A stretch of 64,000 nucleotides of DNA from Neokomagataea tanensis (GTDB lineage: Bacteria; Pseudomonadota; Alphaproteobacteria; Acetobacterales; Acetobacteraceae): the NCBI RefSeq assembly GCF_006542335.1, contig NZ_CP032485.1, forward strand, positions 1-64,000, written 5' to 3'. The notes beneath the pieces were generated by a model. That model was not told where the DNA came from and ran no database searches. It worked only from the letters and a program-made list of their open reading frames with translations. The position numbers and the translations under genes were made by a program. Below are positions 22,211 through 30,923 of this stretch, one piece after another; position 1 is the first letter of the stretch, and the number at the start of each line of letters is the position of its first letter.

Positions 22211-22264
22211 CAACTAATATATGCTACGCGGCCAATTTCTCCCGAAAATCAGCCGCATTCTTCG

Positions 22265-23095
22265 TTATGTGTTTATCACCATGCCATCAAACGCAGGCTC
22301 AACATCTTCGGGAAGTTCACGGCACAACGTGTCGTAGTCCATTTCTGGCCCCATGTGAGTCAAAATGGTGCGTCGTGCACCGATGCGCTCTCTCCACGAC
22401 AGCACACGCTCTAACCATCCGTGCGCTGGATGCTCATTGTACTGGAAGCAATCAACCAACCACGTATCGACCCCGTGCAGCACGTCGAGAGCTTCTTCAG
22501 AGAGCGTTTCCACATCCGTGCAGTAAGCCAAGGCCCCCATACGCAGCCCAAGCGTCGTAATTTTGCCGTGTCGTTGCTCGAACAACCGCACATCAAAACC
22601 TGGGAAAGAAATCGTGTCTTCCGCAGTTACAAGATGCTCGTCAAAAACTGGCCGAAAAAAACCCGGTCCCTTCCAAGGCGTAAAAGCATAGCCAAAGCGT
22701 TGCTTTAGCTCATCTAAAACATCCTGCCGGGCGTAAAGAGGTAGCGCAGCGTTCAAAACCCGATTTACAGAACGCAGCTCGTCCAAACCACTTGTGTGAT
22801 CGCTGTGTGGATGCGTGAAAAGTACAGCGTCAACACGGCTCAACCCTTGGTCGAGCATTTGACTTCTAAAATCAGGCCCTGAATCAATTAAAAGCCTAAA
22901 ACCCCCCTCTCCTTCATTTTGCGCTGACGCTGGGATGTAAGGGGCATCACCTTCAATCACGATAGACGAGCGCGTTCTACGGTTCTTTGAATTGCGCGGG
23001 TCGCAGTTCCCCCAAAGCCCGGTTAACGCACCTTCTGCGCCTCCGAGCATGGGGACACCCGCAGAACCGCCACAACCTAGAACCGTAATTTTCAA
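22265..23095 (-). CDS. MBL-fold metallohydrolase (PhnP-like)
   Basis: A metallo-beta-lactamase fold hydrolase of 276 residues. The metal-binding signature HPHSDHTSGLDE is near residue 95, with further metal ligands expected in the LFEQRHGKI segment, YCTDVE, and LTHMGPEMDY near the C terminus. The N terminus MKITVLGCGGSAGVP and the GNCDP...NRRTRSSI pattern match the PhnP/YcbX-like group of cyclic phosphodiesterases, but the substrate is unknown. The ATG overlaps the tatD stop by four bases (ATGA), so it belongs to the tatD-metG unit, an arrangement common in alphaproteobacteria. Confidence 0.88.
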   Translation of the reverse strand: MKITVLGCGGSAGVPMLGGAEGALTGLWGNCDPRNSKNRRTRSSIVIEGDAPYIPASAQNEGEGGFRLLIDSGPDFRSQMLDQGLSRVDAVLFTHPHSDHTSGLDELRSVNRVLNAALPLYARQDVLDELKQRFGYAFTPWKGPGFFRPVFDEHLVTAEDTISFPGFDVRLFEQRHGKITTLGLRMGALAYCTDVETLSEEALDVLHGVDTWLVDCFQYNEHPAHGWLERVLSWRERIGARRTILTHMGPEMDYDTLCRELPEDVEPAFDGMVINT

Positions 23096-23877
23096 GGGGT
23101 CATCCTCCGAAATAAACGACGCGCATTGTCCGTGGTTATTTTGGTCAACTCTTCTAAAGACACGCCGCGCTCACGCGCTACATGCTCTGCCGTATATGAA
23201 ACATAAGCCGGAGTATTCGGCTTGCCCCGTTTAGGAACCGGAGCCAAAAATGGACTATCGGTCTCAACGAGTATTCTATCATCGGGAACGCCGCGCGCTG
23301 CTTCCCTGATTTCTCCACATTTCGGGAAGGTAAACAAACCCGAAAAACTCACATAGCCGCCCATGGCAACAGCAGCTCGTGCCAGTTTAGGACCCGAAGC
23401 AAAGCAGTGAATTAAAAAAGGGAAAGCGCCCTTCCGTGTTTCATCTTCCAAAATAGCAATGGTGTCATCATCAGCTTGCCGGGTATGAATAACAAGCGGC
23501 AAGCCCGTCTCACGCGCGGCCGCAATGTGCGTTCTAAAAGACGCAGCCTGTGCTGGCCGGACCTCTTCCGCGCCGTGGAAATAATCCAAGCCGGACTCAC
23601 CGATCGCAACAATACCGGGTACCGAGCAACGCTCCACAATGTCAGAGACTGTAATTTCAGGCTCTTCCAGCACATGATCCGGATGGGTACCGATGGCGCA
23701 CCATACACGCAAGTCTGGCCTGTCGTATTGCAACAAGCCAATCTGCTTTTCCGCCTCAGAAAAGCGCGTGCCAATGGTGACCACCCCTGATAGGCCGTGC
23801 TCCCGTGCAAGGTTTAGCGCAGCATCAACATCCGTCAAACGATCCAAATGGCAATGGGTGTCAATTAAACCCGTCAT
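23092..23877 (-). CDS. TatD family metal-dependent hydrolase (YcfH-type)
   Basis: TatD-family proteins are metal-dependent nucleases of the amidohydrolase superfamily, acting in the cytoplasm. The 261-residue protein has the N-terminal metal pair DTHCHLD, the central GESGLDYFH, then VIHTRQADDDT and IHCFAS. The C-terminal RILVETDSPFLAPVPKRGK segment gives the last Asp ligand. Its ATG overlaps the metG stop (TAATG) and its stop overlaps the MBL gene, giving a tightly coupled leftward operon. It corresponds to the genomic neighbour of metG, holB and tmk seen in many Proteobacteria. Confidence 0.93.
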   Translation of the reverse strand: MTGLIDTHCHLDRLTDVDAALNLAREHGLSGVVTIGTRFSEAEKQIGLLQYDRPDLRVWCAIGTHPDHVLEEPEITVSDIVERCSVPGIVAIGESGLDYFHGAEEVRPAQAASFRTHIAAARETGLPLVIHTRQADDDTIAILEDETRKGAFPFLIHCFASGPKLARAAVAMGGYVSFSGLFTFPKCGEIREAARGVPDDRILVETDSPFLAPVPKRGKPNTPAYVSYTAEHVARERGVSLEELTKITTDNARRLFRRMTP

Positions 23878-25427
23878 TAGGCGTCCTTGCTTTCTGCCTC
23901 AACGTAACGCGGGAACAAGCCTTGCGGTTTAGGCAAAATGCGCCCTGCTGGCAGAGGTGACTTCAACGCGGCCAAGTCGCGTTCACTCTCTTCAACGCCT
24001 AACTGCGTCAACATAAGAGCCATGGTTGTCGGCATGAACGGCTGAAGCAGCGTTGCAATTGTCCTGATGATATCAACCAGAACACGTAAGACATCCGCCA
24101 TACGCTCGGTGTCGGTTTTCTTCAGCGCCCACGGTGCTTGACGGTCGATATAGGAGTTTGCCGCGCGGATAAGCTTCCAAATTTCTTCTAGCGCGTCATT
24201 TAGTGCCAGGCGCTCCATATGCTCTGACACGATGCCCGGCAACGCTTCCGCCACAGCCAAAATGGCTGCGTCGTCTTCGGTTCGCGCTCCGATTTGTGGC
24301 AAAATGCCATCTAGGTTGCGCGCAATTTGGCTCAAACTCCGCTGGCAAAGATTTCCTAAATCATTTGCTAGTTCAACATTCGTCCGCGTGATCATCGAAC
24401 GACGGCTAAAATTAGAATCACCCCCGAAAGGTACTTCTCGCATCAAAAAGAAACGTAAAGCATCCAGCCCAAACTCATCAGCCAGCATTTTGGGGTCTAA
24501 GGCATTGCCGAGAGACTTGCTCATCTTCTCGCCTTCAACCGTCCACCAACCATGCGCGAAAATGCGCTTAGGGAGCGGCAAGCCAGCCGCCATAAGGAAA
24601 GCAGGCCAGTAGACGCAATGGAAACGTGCTATTTCTTTACCGACAATGTGCAGATCAGCGGGCCAGTGCCCTGCCCGCTCAGCTTGCTCGTCCGGGAAAC
24701 CAGTCGCCGTTAGATAGTTGGCCAGAGCATCAAACCACACATACATGACATGCTCTGGATCACCCGGGACAGGCACACCCCAGTCGAAGCTCGTACGAGA
24801 AACCGATAAATCGCGCAGCCCTTGCTTTACGAAACTTACAATTTCGCGTTTCGGCCCATGAGGACCGATAAAATCAGGCTGCTCTTCATATAACTTCAGC
24901 AGACGATCTTCAAAATCAGACAGGCGGAAGAAGTAAGATGGCTCCTTCACGCGCTCAACCGGCGCACCAGATGGGGCAACAAAGGAGCCGTCTGGTTTTT
25001 TAACTAGCTCATCTTCGCCGATAAAAGCTTCATCGCGGGTCGAATACCACCCCTCATAAGCACCAAGATAGATATGGCCATTTTCCGCAACGCGCTCCCA
25101 CAGAGCAGTCGCCGCTTTTTTATGGGCATCGGAGGTTGTCCGCACGAACAAATCTGCAGAAACAGCCATGTCTTCCTGCATCTGACGGAATGACTGAGAA
25201 ACAGCATCGGCGTAAGACTGGGCATCCATGCCCTTTGCTTCAGCCGTTTGCGCTACTTTCTGACCATGCTCATCCGTACCGCTGACAAATAGAACATCAA
25301 CACCGTTTAAACGGTGAAAACGCGCCAGAACATCAGCCGCAATAGAAGTGTAGGCATGCCCAATGTGCGGCGCACCATTAACGTAAAAAATTGGAGTTGT
25401 TACCGTAAAGCGCCGCGTCATGCTCAT
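23877..25427 (-). CDS. metG: Methionyl-tRNA synthetase
   Basis: MetG charges tRNA-Met. It is a class I synthetase with the HIGH-type motif as HIGHAYTS near the N terminus and the KMSKSLGN motif near residue 310. The length of about 516 residues without a C-terminal tRNA-binding domain is the short form usual in alphaproteobacteria. The start is uncertain: ATG at 25427 (MSMTRRF) or 25421 (MTRRF), GTG at 25439, or TTG at 25454. GAGAGA at about 25444-25449 would fit the GTG. An exact TGGCAAAATGCCA palindrome occurs by codon choice at 24297-24309. Confidence 0.96.
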   Translation of the reverse strand: MSMTRRFTVTTPIFYVNGAPHIGHAYTSIAADVLARFHRLNGVDVLFVSGTDEHGQKVAQTAEAKGMDAQSYADAVSQSFRQMQEDMAVSADLFVRTTSDAHKKAATALWERVAENGHIYLGAYEGWYSTRDEAFIGEDELVKKPDGSFVAPSGAPVERVKEPSYFFRLSDFEDRLLKLYEEQPDFIGPHGPKREIVSFVKQGLRDLSVSRTSFDWGVPVPGDPEHVMYVWFDALANYLTATGFPDEQAERAGHWPADLHIVGKEIARFHCVYWPAFLMAAGLPLPKRIFAHGWWTVEGEKMSKSLGNALDPKMLADEFGLDALRFFLMREVPFGGDSNFSRRSMITRTNVELANDLGNLCQRSLSQIARNLDGILPQIGARTEDDAAILAVAEALPGIVSEHMERLALNDALEEIWKLIRAANSYIDRQAPWALKKTDTERMADVLRVLVDIIRTIATLLQPFMPTTMALMLTQLGVEESERDLAALKSPLPAGRILPKPQGLFPRYVEAESKDA

Positions 25428-25471
25428 CCGTCTTGTCACTATTCTCTCTATCAAGGGCTAGAAACACTCTT

Positions 25472-26413
25472 CTAACTCTCGGCCAGGCTCCGAGCCGCTT
25501 GCCGGATCGCCTGTACTTTATCAAGATTCATGTGTTCAGTCTGCCTTCGCATGGCTTCACATTCCGCAAAATGTCTAGCCGCACGCTCAGCCTGAACAAC
25601 ATTGCCCAAACGCGCCTCTTGCCGCGCCTTGCTTGCAAGCCCCTCGCCTAGCAAATCACACAGCAATGCGAAACCGTCCGCATCACGCACAGCCCGCTCA
25701 ATTTGTGCAAGCATATCACTGTTTAAGCGTGTGCCGCTTAGTATTTTTTGTGAAAGCTGCGTTATCGATCCATCGCTATCCATGGCTAGGAATAATGCAC
25801 GCCCCGGCGCCCCTTGAGCCCGCGACAACATGTCTGGGCTTACTTCGGGCAAAACAGCGCGCATGTCCCGCTCATGCAAAGGAGATAACGCCAACATACG
25901 GCAACGGCTACGGATCGTCGGTAACAATGCTCCGGGCGAAGCGCTGGTCAGCAACAACACCGTGTTAGGGGGTGGTTCCTCCAAAATTTTAAGCAAAGCA
26001 TTCGCGGCAAAGCGATTTAGGAACTCAGCCCCATCTACCAAAACTACGCGCCAGCCGCCTTCGGCCGCTGTATGATGCAAAAAATCTTGAACAGGCCTTA
26101 CGTCTGCGGCTGTAATCTCCGCTCGCAAACGGCCGCGTTTCTCATCCTTGGCGCGCTCAATGACCAGCAAATCCCCATGAGTCCCTGCCGATATACGACG
26201 GCCGACCGGGCTCGCTAAGTCTGTACCCTTCAATACAACCCGCGCAAGACGAAATGCTAGTGTCGCCTTACCTATCCCGGCCGGTCCGTGAAGCAGCCAC
26301 GCATGATGCAAACGCCCATTGTGCAAGGCGCTAGTAAAAGACTGCTCCGCCTGCCCATGGCCATAAACTTTGTTCTTCTGCCTAGGATGATCCGGGCCTT
26401 CAGAACCTATCAT
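25472..26413 (-). CDS. holB: DNA polymerase III delta' subunit
   Basis: Delta' is part of the clamp loader. The 313-residue protein begins with the AAA+ region (HAWLLHGPAGIGKATLAFRLAR) near residue 37. It has the LVDGAEFLNRFAANALLKILEEPP segment around residue 125, with Arg-finger-type SRCRML after it. The C-terminal part is less conserved. The Walker A Lys-Ala replaces Lys-Thr/Ser, and delta' is known to be a poor ATPase in many bacteria. The start overlaps the tmk stop by four bases. Confidence 0.92.
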   Translation of the reverse strand: MIGSEGPDHPRQKNKVYGHGQAEQSFTSALHNGRLHHAWLLHGPAGIGKATLAFRLARVVLKGTDLASPVGRRISAGTHGDLLVIERAKDEKRGRLRAEITAADVRPVQDFLHHTAAEGGWRVVLVDGAEFLNRFAANALLKILEEPPPNTVLLLTSASPGALLPTIRSRCRMLALSPLHERDMRAVLPEVSPDMLSRAQGAPGRALFLAMDSDGSITQLSQKILSGTRLNSDMLAQIERAVRDADGFALLCDLLGEGLASKARQEARLGNVVQAERAARHFAECEAMRRQTEHMNLDKVQAIRQAARSLAES

Positions 26414-27060
26414 TGGCGCCCTTGAAACTCTGTCAAAACAGCTTGAACCAAGCTCTGCGTTACATCGTCAGGCTCAAGACCTGCGTCAATCCGCCTTACT
26501 CTCAAAGGTTCAGCATCAGCGATAACGGAAAAACCCTCGCTAACCCGCACATGGAAAGCCTCAACCTGATCTTCATAACGATCCCCCGGCCCTCCGCGCG
26601 CAGTGAGGCGCTCCCGTGCGATCTCACGCGGGAGTTCAAGAAGCAAAGTCACATCAGGGTCGCACTGAATAAAACGCCGTGCTTCAGCAATGAAGGAGAG
26701 GCGCTCAGGTGCCGCTTCACCAATGCCATAGCCTTGATACGCAAAAGTCGAATCATGGAACCGATCACAAATGACAATAACCCCGCGCTTTAACGCAGGC
26801 AGTATCGCCGTATCTAAATGATCAGAACGTGCAGCTAACAATGTCAGGATTTCAGCGCGCCACGACAACGATACGCTACCATGCAAAAGCAAATTGCGCA
26901 GCGCCTCAGCCCCCGGCGTACCACCGGGTTCCCGTGTCAGAAGTGTTTCATAACCCAGAGCCTGCAAAGCGTCTGAAAGGCGGCGGGCTTGCGTTGACTT
27001 ACCAGCCCCCTCACCACCTTCAAGCGTAACAAAAAGACCGTGTTTAGTTGGCCGGTCCAT
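26410..27060 (-). CDS. tmk: Thymidylate kinase
   Basis: Tmk phosphorylates dTMP to dTDP. The ATG at 27060 (MDRPTKHGLFVTLEG) gives 216 residues. A longer frame from 27081 would extend further into dacA. The P-loop EGGEGAGKSTQ is near residue 17 and the DR[YF]-type motif is CDRFHDST. The lid carries RERLTARGGPGDRYE. The start lies inside the last codons of dacA, with a 17-base overlap, suggesting coupling. The tmk-holB-metG-tatD order is a widespread alphaproteobacterial arrangement. Confidence 0.95.
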   Translation of the reverse strand: MDRPTKHGLFVTLEGGEGAGKSTQARRLSDALQALGYETLLTREPGGTPGAEALRNLLLHGSVSLSWRAEILTLLAARSDHLDTAILPALKRGVIVICDRFHDSTFAYQGYGIGEAAPERLSFIAEARRFIQCDPDVTLLLELPREIARERLTARGGPGDRYEDQVEAFHVRVSEGFSVIADAEPLRVRRIDAGLEPDDVTQSLVQAVLTEFQGRQ

Positions 27061-28315
27061 GACCCAACCTTGCCATTGCACGCCCTACGATACCCAACTT
27101 CTGAACAGACTCGCCTGCTTCGAGAGGCAAACGAATATCCGCCATACCAGGAGCTGATACAACGAGCGCGCCATAGCTTTGACCACGCACAACCGGGGCC
27201 ATGATCGGCGTCGCATAATCGACACTGATTTGAGAGCGCTGCTGCCAGCCCAAAGGCAAGGTCATTGTTATGTCAGATGGAGCCACCAGCGATACACTCC
27301 GGTGCTCACCCATCCAAACCGGAGCTTGATCGACCAGCTGACCACGGCGGAACAGTGTTACATTTTCGAAGTTAGCGAAAGCCCATGACAGCAAGCGCTC
27401 GCCTTCATGTGCGCGCTCGTTACTTGAAGACGTACCGTTGATAACCATAACGATACGGTTGCCATTTCTGTCAGAACTAGCACAAAGACCGAAGCCACCC
27501 GCATCTGTATGGCCGGTTTTCAGGCCGTCAGCCAGACCTTTAGCAACCATTACGTTACGGTTGCCCTGCCGGATTTTGTTGAATGTAAACTCCGGCTCAC
27601 CGAAAAAGTGGTAGTACTGAGGGTAATCGCGGATCAAATGCCCCGCAACCATCGCCACGTCATGCGCGGACATAAAGTGGCTGTCGTTCGGCAGGCCTGT
27701 CACGTTCATAAAGTGAGAATTGGTCAAACCAATCTTTGGCGCTTCCTCGTTCATAAGCGCAACAAAGCGCTCTTCTGAACCTGCAATACCCTCAGCAAGA
27801 ACAATACACGCATCGTTCCCTGATTGAATAACCATCCCTTGGATAAGGTCTTCAACGCTGATTGTTTGCCCCAAAGGCACGAACATTTTGGAGCCTTGAG
27901 TACGCCACGCTTTTTCACTGACCGGCAATTGCTGATCTAAGTGCAGTCGCCCTGAAGCAAGCATGCCAAAAACGATATAGGCCGTCATCATTTTCGTTAG
28001 GGACGACGGGGGCATGCGCTCATTGGATGCCTTATCCATCAGCACGGCGCCCGTGGTGTAGTCGAAAATATATGCCCACCGAGCAACTGTATCGACAGGC
28101 CCTAACGGGGTGTTGGCTGGAGACGCCATGCCCGCACCATTGGCAGATGCATTATTCTCTTCTTGTGCATCCGCATGCCGTGGCGCAGCAGCATGGCGAT
28201 GCGGCCGAGCAAGCGCCACCATAGGTGCCGCCATCGACGTGCAGGCAGCAAAACCGGCAACTCCGGCAATTAAGGAACGTCTTGTCTGCACGTTGTGTCC
28301 ACCCTGTCTCATCAT
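27044..28315 (-). CDS. dacA: D-alanyl-D-alanine carboxypeptidase (penicillin-binding protein 5/6 type)
   Basis: This periplasmic enzyme trims the terminal D-Ala of peptidoglycan pentapeptides. The ATG at 28315, after AGAGG, gives 423 residues; ATG 28312 is equally possible, and a TTG at 28348 is unlikely. A twin-arginine-like signal (QTRRSLIAGVAG) is followed by a hydrophobic stretch and AMPV-type processing. Then comes a His/Ala-rich linker to about residue 75. Catalytic motifs are SSLTK (SxxK), SGN and KTG in KTGHTDAGG. A C-terminal beta domain and a weak amphipathic end follow. Confidence 0.93.
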   Translation of the reverse strand: MMRQGGHNVQTRRSLIAGVAGFAACTSMAAPMVALARPHRHAAAPRHADAQEENNASANGAGMASPANTPLGPVDTVARWAYIFDYTTGAVLMDKASNERMPPSSLTKMMTAYIVFGMLASGRLHLDQQLPVSEKAWRTQGSKMFVPLGQTISVEDLIQGMVIQSGNDACIVLAEGIAGSEERFVALMNEEAPKIGLTNSHFMNVTGLPNDSHFMSAHDVAMVAGHLIRDYPQYYHFFGEPEFTFNKIRQGNRNVMVAKGLADGLKTGHTDAGGFGLCASSDRNGNRIVMVINGTSSSNERAHEGERLLSWAFANFENVTLFRRGQLVDQAPVWMGEHRSVSLVAPSDITMTLPLGWQQRSQISVDYATPIMAPVVRGQSYGALVVSAPGMADIRLPLEAGESVQKLGIVGRAMARLGHGPAN

Positions 28316-28357
28316 CCCCGGAAATCTACCTCTTACTGAGCTTAACAATCCGGTACT

Positions 28358-29224
28358 TTACTTAATAACAATCCGTGCGCCCTCTACCCCGCAATTCGGG
28401 GTAAGGTCTAGAGCCACATCCGCAGCTTTTTGCGACGTATAGGACCCCAACTGCACATTCCATACCAAGCCGTCCCGTGCGGCGCCATATCGCAGCTGAC
28501 CGGAACAGCGTTGTGCAACCATTTGCGCAGCATTTTGGCTTTGAAAACGCCCCAATTCCACGTAAATGCCGGTCGGCCCGGGTGCTTCCTGCGTCCATTG
28601 CTGTGGCAAATCTGCAACCACATTTTCTACAGCTTTGGCGTCGTTTCCGCTGGAAGACCCATAGTCATGCACGGCGCCCGTACCATCAAGGGATTCTGCA
28701 TGCACGCCAGAGAGCGGAGCTGCTTTTACCTCAAGCGTAGGACCACCCAAGGCGTCGTCCAGCGCACGCGTAGCGTTCTCGTCTTCAATGATTTGAACGG
28801 GCGTATCATTCGCCATAGCCAAAAGCTCGGCTACTCGGGGCGTAACCGCCAGAATACGGTCGCTACGCTCGGGCCCCCGGTCGTTGACGCGTATCCGTAC
28901 CGCGCGCCCGTTGGCTAAATTTTTCACACGGACGATGATCGGCAGCTGTACGTCCTGCATCGCTCCCGCCATGCTAGTTGACTGCCAAATTTCACCATCC
29001 GCCGTGAGGCCGCCAGCGCTACCATGTTGCTGCACCACCGCAACACCTGTCGTGTTAAGGGCAAAGCGCTCAGCCGGGTAGAACCAATGCTTTCCAGCAG
29101 CCCACGGCTTTCCAAGAGTATAATGGGGCTGAGCCGTCAGATTTTCAGAAGATGACGGCGCTGGGCGATGACACGCCCCCACCGTCAAACAACACGCCGC
29201 ACCAAGCCAATATTTAAGACGCAA
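28358..29224 (-). CDS. rlpA: RlpA family lipoprotein with SPOR domain
   Basis: RlpA is a septal outer-membrane lipoprotein that cleaves naked glycan strands in some bacteria. The N terminus MRLKYWLGAACCLTVGACHR carries a signal peptide with lipobox VGAC. The double-psi beta-barrel domain at about residues 70-150 has the RIRVNDRGP and RILAVTPRVAELLA segments. Residues 215-288 form a SPOR domain that binds denuded peptidoglycan (IYVELGRFQSQ, VWNVQLGSYTS). It overlaps mltB by 11 bases, so two glycan-cleaving enzymes and DacA are clustered. Confidence 0.9.
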   Translation of the reverse strand: MRLKYWLGAACCLTVGACHRPAPSSSENLTAQPHYTLGKPWAAGKHWFYPAERFALNTTGVAVVQQHGSAGGLTADGEIWQSTSMAGAMQDVQLPIIVRVKNLANGRAVRIRVNDRGPERSDRILAVTPRVAELLAMANDTPVQIIEDENATRALDDALGGPTLEVKAAPLSGVHAESLDGTGAVHDYGSSSGNDAKAVENVVADLPQQWTQEAPGPTGIYVELGRFQSQNAAQMVAQRCSGQLRYGAARDGLVWNVQLGSYTSQKAADVALDLTPNCGVEGARIVIK

Positions 29225-30191
29225 TTCCCGACCCTAACAATCCAACCGCCAATGCGTAAAAATCAGACGGGTTGTAACGTCTAATCACGTTGAAATTATG
29301 GTACACCATGAAAGCCTGCGTGCCCGGACCATCCGGCTGCAACAATGCCCCGCGAATGTCCATACGCGAGAACGGTTCACCGTCTTTGCGCCTCACGCCC
29401 CGCATCATCCATTCACCTAGGGTAGACGTGTTATTTCTACCCATTGAGGATGCAGGGATGTTCTCAACCAGACTCACCTCCTGCCCCCAAGGTTCGCCAG
29501 CCAGCCAGCCTGAGCGCCCCATATAGTTTGCGATTGACGCAAAAACATCGGGTGTAGATGTCCAAATATTTCGCCGGCCGTCACCGTCACCGTCCGCCGC
29601 ATAGCGCAAATACGCGCTCGGCATAAATTGTGGTTGCCCCATCGCACCCGCATAACCACCCAACATGCCTTCAGGGGCGATATCGCCTGAATTCAAAATT
29701 TGAAGTGATTTCAAAAGCTCGCTGCGGAAAAAGCTTGAACGTCGGCCGTCAAAAGCCAAAGTCGCCAGCGCGTCGATAACGGAAAAAGTCCCGGTATGCG
29801 CACCGAAGCCCGATTCAATGCCCCATATCCCCATGACAACTCGGTCATCGCAGCCAAACCTTTGGCTGATAGGCCCCATGACAGAAGCTGTCTGGCTATA
29901 GACATCAAGACCTTTATCAAACCGGGATTGCGGCAGAACACGATCCCGATATTGCGCCCATGTCAGGGTGAATTCAGGTTGGTGCCGGTCCAACTTTAAC
30001 ACTTTTGGATTCGGCTGTTTTGTCTGCGCCAAAGCCCGGTTGATAACCGACGCTGACACACCCTGCGCTAATGCCTCAGCCCTAACCCCAGCCAGAAAAG
30101 CATCATAATCAGCCCCTTGCGCAGTACGCGCAAAGCTTGCCCCTCCCAAGGCCATAGCACCGGACACGATCAAAGAACGTCTATTCAGCAC
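29214..30191 (-). CDS. Lytic murein transglycosylase (MltB-like)
   Basis: It cleaves glycan strands of peptidoglycan with formation of 1,6-anhydro ends. A GTG at 30191 was chosen as start (MLNRRSLIVSG) because AGGAG sits eleven bases upstream. GTG at 30200 and a TTG at 30239 are alternatives. The N terminus is a possible twin-arginine signal (NRRSLIVSG...). The family core shows the GIESGFG catalytic segment (Glu of WGIESGFGAHTG), GYAGAMGQPQFMPSAYLRYA, and the DIWTS-like NIWTSTPDVFASIANY. The C-terminal half ends with HNFNVIRRYNPSDFYALAVG, as in membrane-bound lytic transglycosylase B. Confidence 0.92.
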   Translation of the reverse strand: MLNRRSLIVSGAMALGGASFARTAQGADYDAFLAGVRAEALAQGVSASVINRALAQTKQPNPKVLKLDRHQPEFTLTWAQYRDRVLPQSRFDKGLDVYSQTASVMGPISQRFGCDDRVVMGIWGIESGFGAHTGTFSVIDALATLAFDGRRSSFFRSELLKSLQILNSGDIAPEGMLGGYAGAMGQPQFMPSAYLRYAADGDGDGRRNIWTSTPDVFASIANYMGRSGWLAGEPWGQEVSLVENIPASSMGRNNTSTLGEWMMRGVRRKDGEPFSRMDIRGALLQPDGPGTQAFMVYHNFNVIRRYNPSDFYALAVGLLGSGIAS

Positions 30192-30356
30192 GGAATTCAC
30201 AACTCCTGAAAGGCGCGGATTACAATATGATGCTAGCAATCATCCTGAGTTTCGACCAGTCTTCTTCAAACAAGCCATCATAAAAAGGACATTTGCGGTC
30301 AAGGCCTTAGCATGCGAAACCCTACAGCGCATGAATGGTTTCCTTATCCCATCCCT

Positions 30357-30918
30357 ATGAACAACTTTCTTACAACACTCGCTACGCAGCCTTTGTGGCT
30401 AAAGGCTGCAACGATCGTAGGGGCAACCTTCATATTAGAAGATGCCGCAACCGTTTTAAACCGCCATTGCTACACGCCTTGGAACTCTCCCCTCATTCAT
30501 CGCACTGCCTGCTTTATGGGCCGGCGTCGCCATAGGGGATATGGGCCTATATGGCCTTGGGGCTGCGGGCGCACGATGGCCTTGGCTACGCCGGTTTTTG
30601 CACATTACTCAGCATTCGCAGGAATGGTTTAGTCGTAACACCTTTCGTGCTGTAGCTATCTCCCGCTTTATCCCCGGAGCACGCTTGCCGCTCTACACGG
30701 CGTGCGGTTATTTTGGCGCGCCGTTATTAACATTTACCGTTACGGTCATCGGCGCAACCATAGTCTGGACGACCCTACTCTTCCTCTGCGCTCAATCCAT
30801 CGGTAATTGGCTGCTCAGCTTTCAGTCTCAGTGGCGCTGGGCCGGACTAGCAGGTTTAGTCTTAACAATAGCTTTTATGGGCCGCCTCATAGCACGCCTC
30901 CAAAAAACAGAGCCCTAA
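30357..30918 (+). pseudogene. DedA family membrane protein, frameshifted
   Basis: DedA proteins are inner-membrane proteins linked to lipid-carrier recycling. The N-terminal piece from ATG 30357 (MNNFLTTLATQPLW) reads ILEDAATVL, then leaves frame. The rest continues in the +1 frame from about 30460 (TAIATRLGTLP, then GVAIGDMGLYGLG) to the stop at 30918. Dropping one A from AAA at 30458-30460 restores a continuous ~186-residue DedA protein. The conserved ISRFIPGARLPLYTACG segment and three to four hydrophobic segments are intact in the second frame. The break is a single-base homopolymer insertion, either real or a sequencing error. Confidence 0.85.
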
Positions 30919-30923
30919 TCACA

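Larger units (their letters stand above)
21851..22264. other. AT-rich intergenic region with palindrome cluster
   Basis: About 414 bases lie between the start of the POT gene and the stop of the MBL hydrolase gene. No coding potential was recognised. The stretch is clearly richer in A+T than its neighbours. It contains five 13-bp palindromes (21883-22037), a 12-bp GC palindrome TGCTGCGCAGCA at 22105-22116, and an 18-bp AT palindrome at 22193-22210. No DnaA box of the TTATNCACA type was found, so an origin is not supported. The simplest reading is a regulatory region for the leftward POT gene. Confidence 0.7.

Noticed and set aside
21851..22264. Chromosomal origin hypothesis for the palindrome region
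   Set aside because: No TTATNCACA boxes or CtrA-type sites were seen, and the region is 20 kb from dnaA. The palindromes fit an operator array better.
28430..28918. Plus-strand ORF of 162 residues opposite rlpA
   Set aside because: It is antisense to the SPOR and psi-barrel regions and shows no motif.
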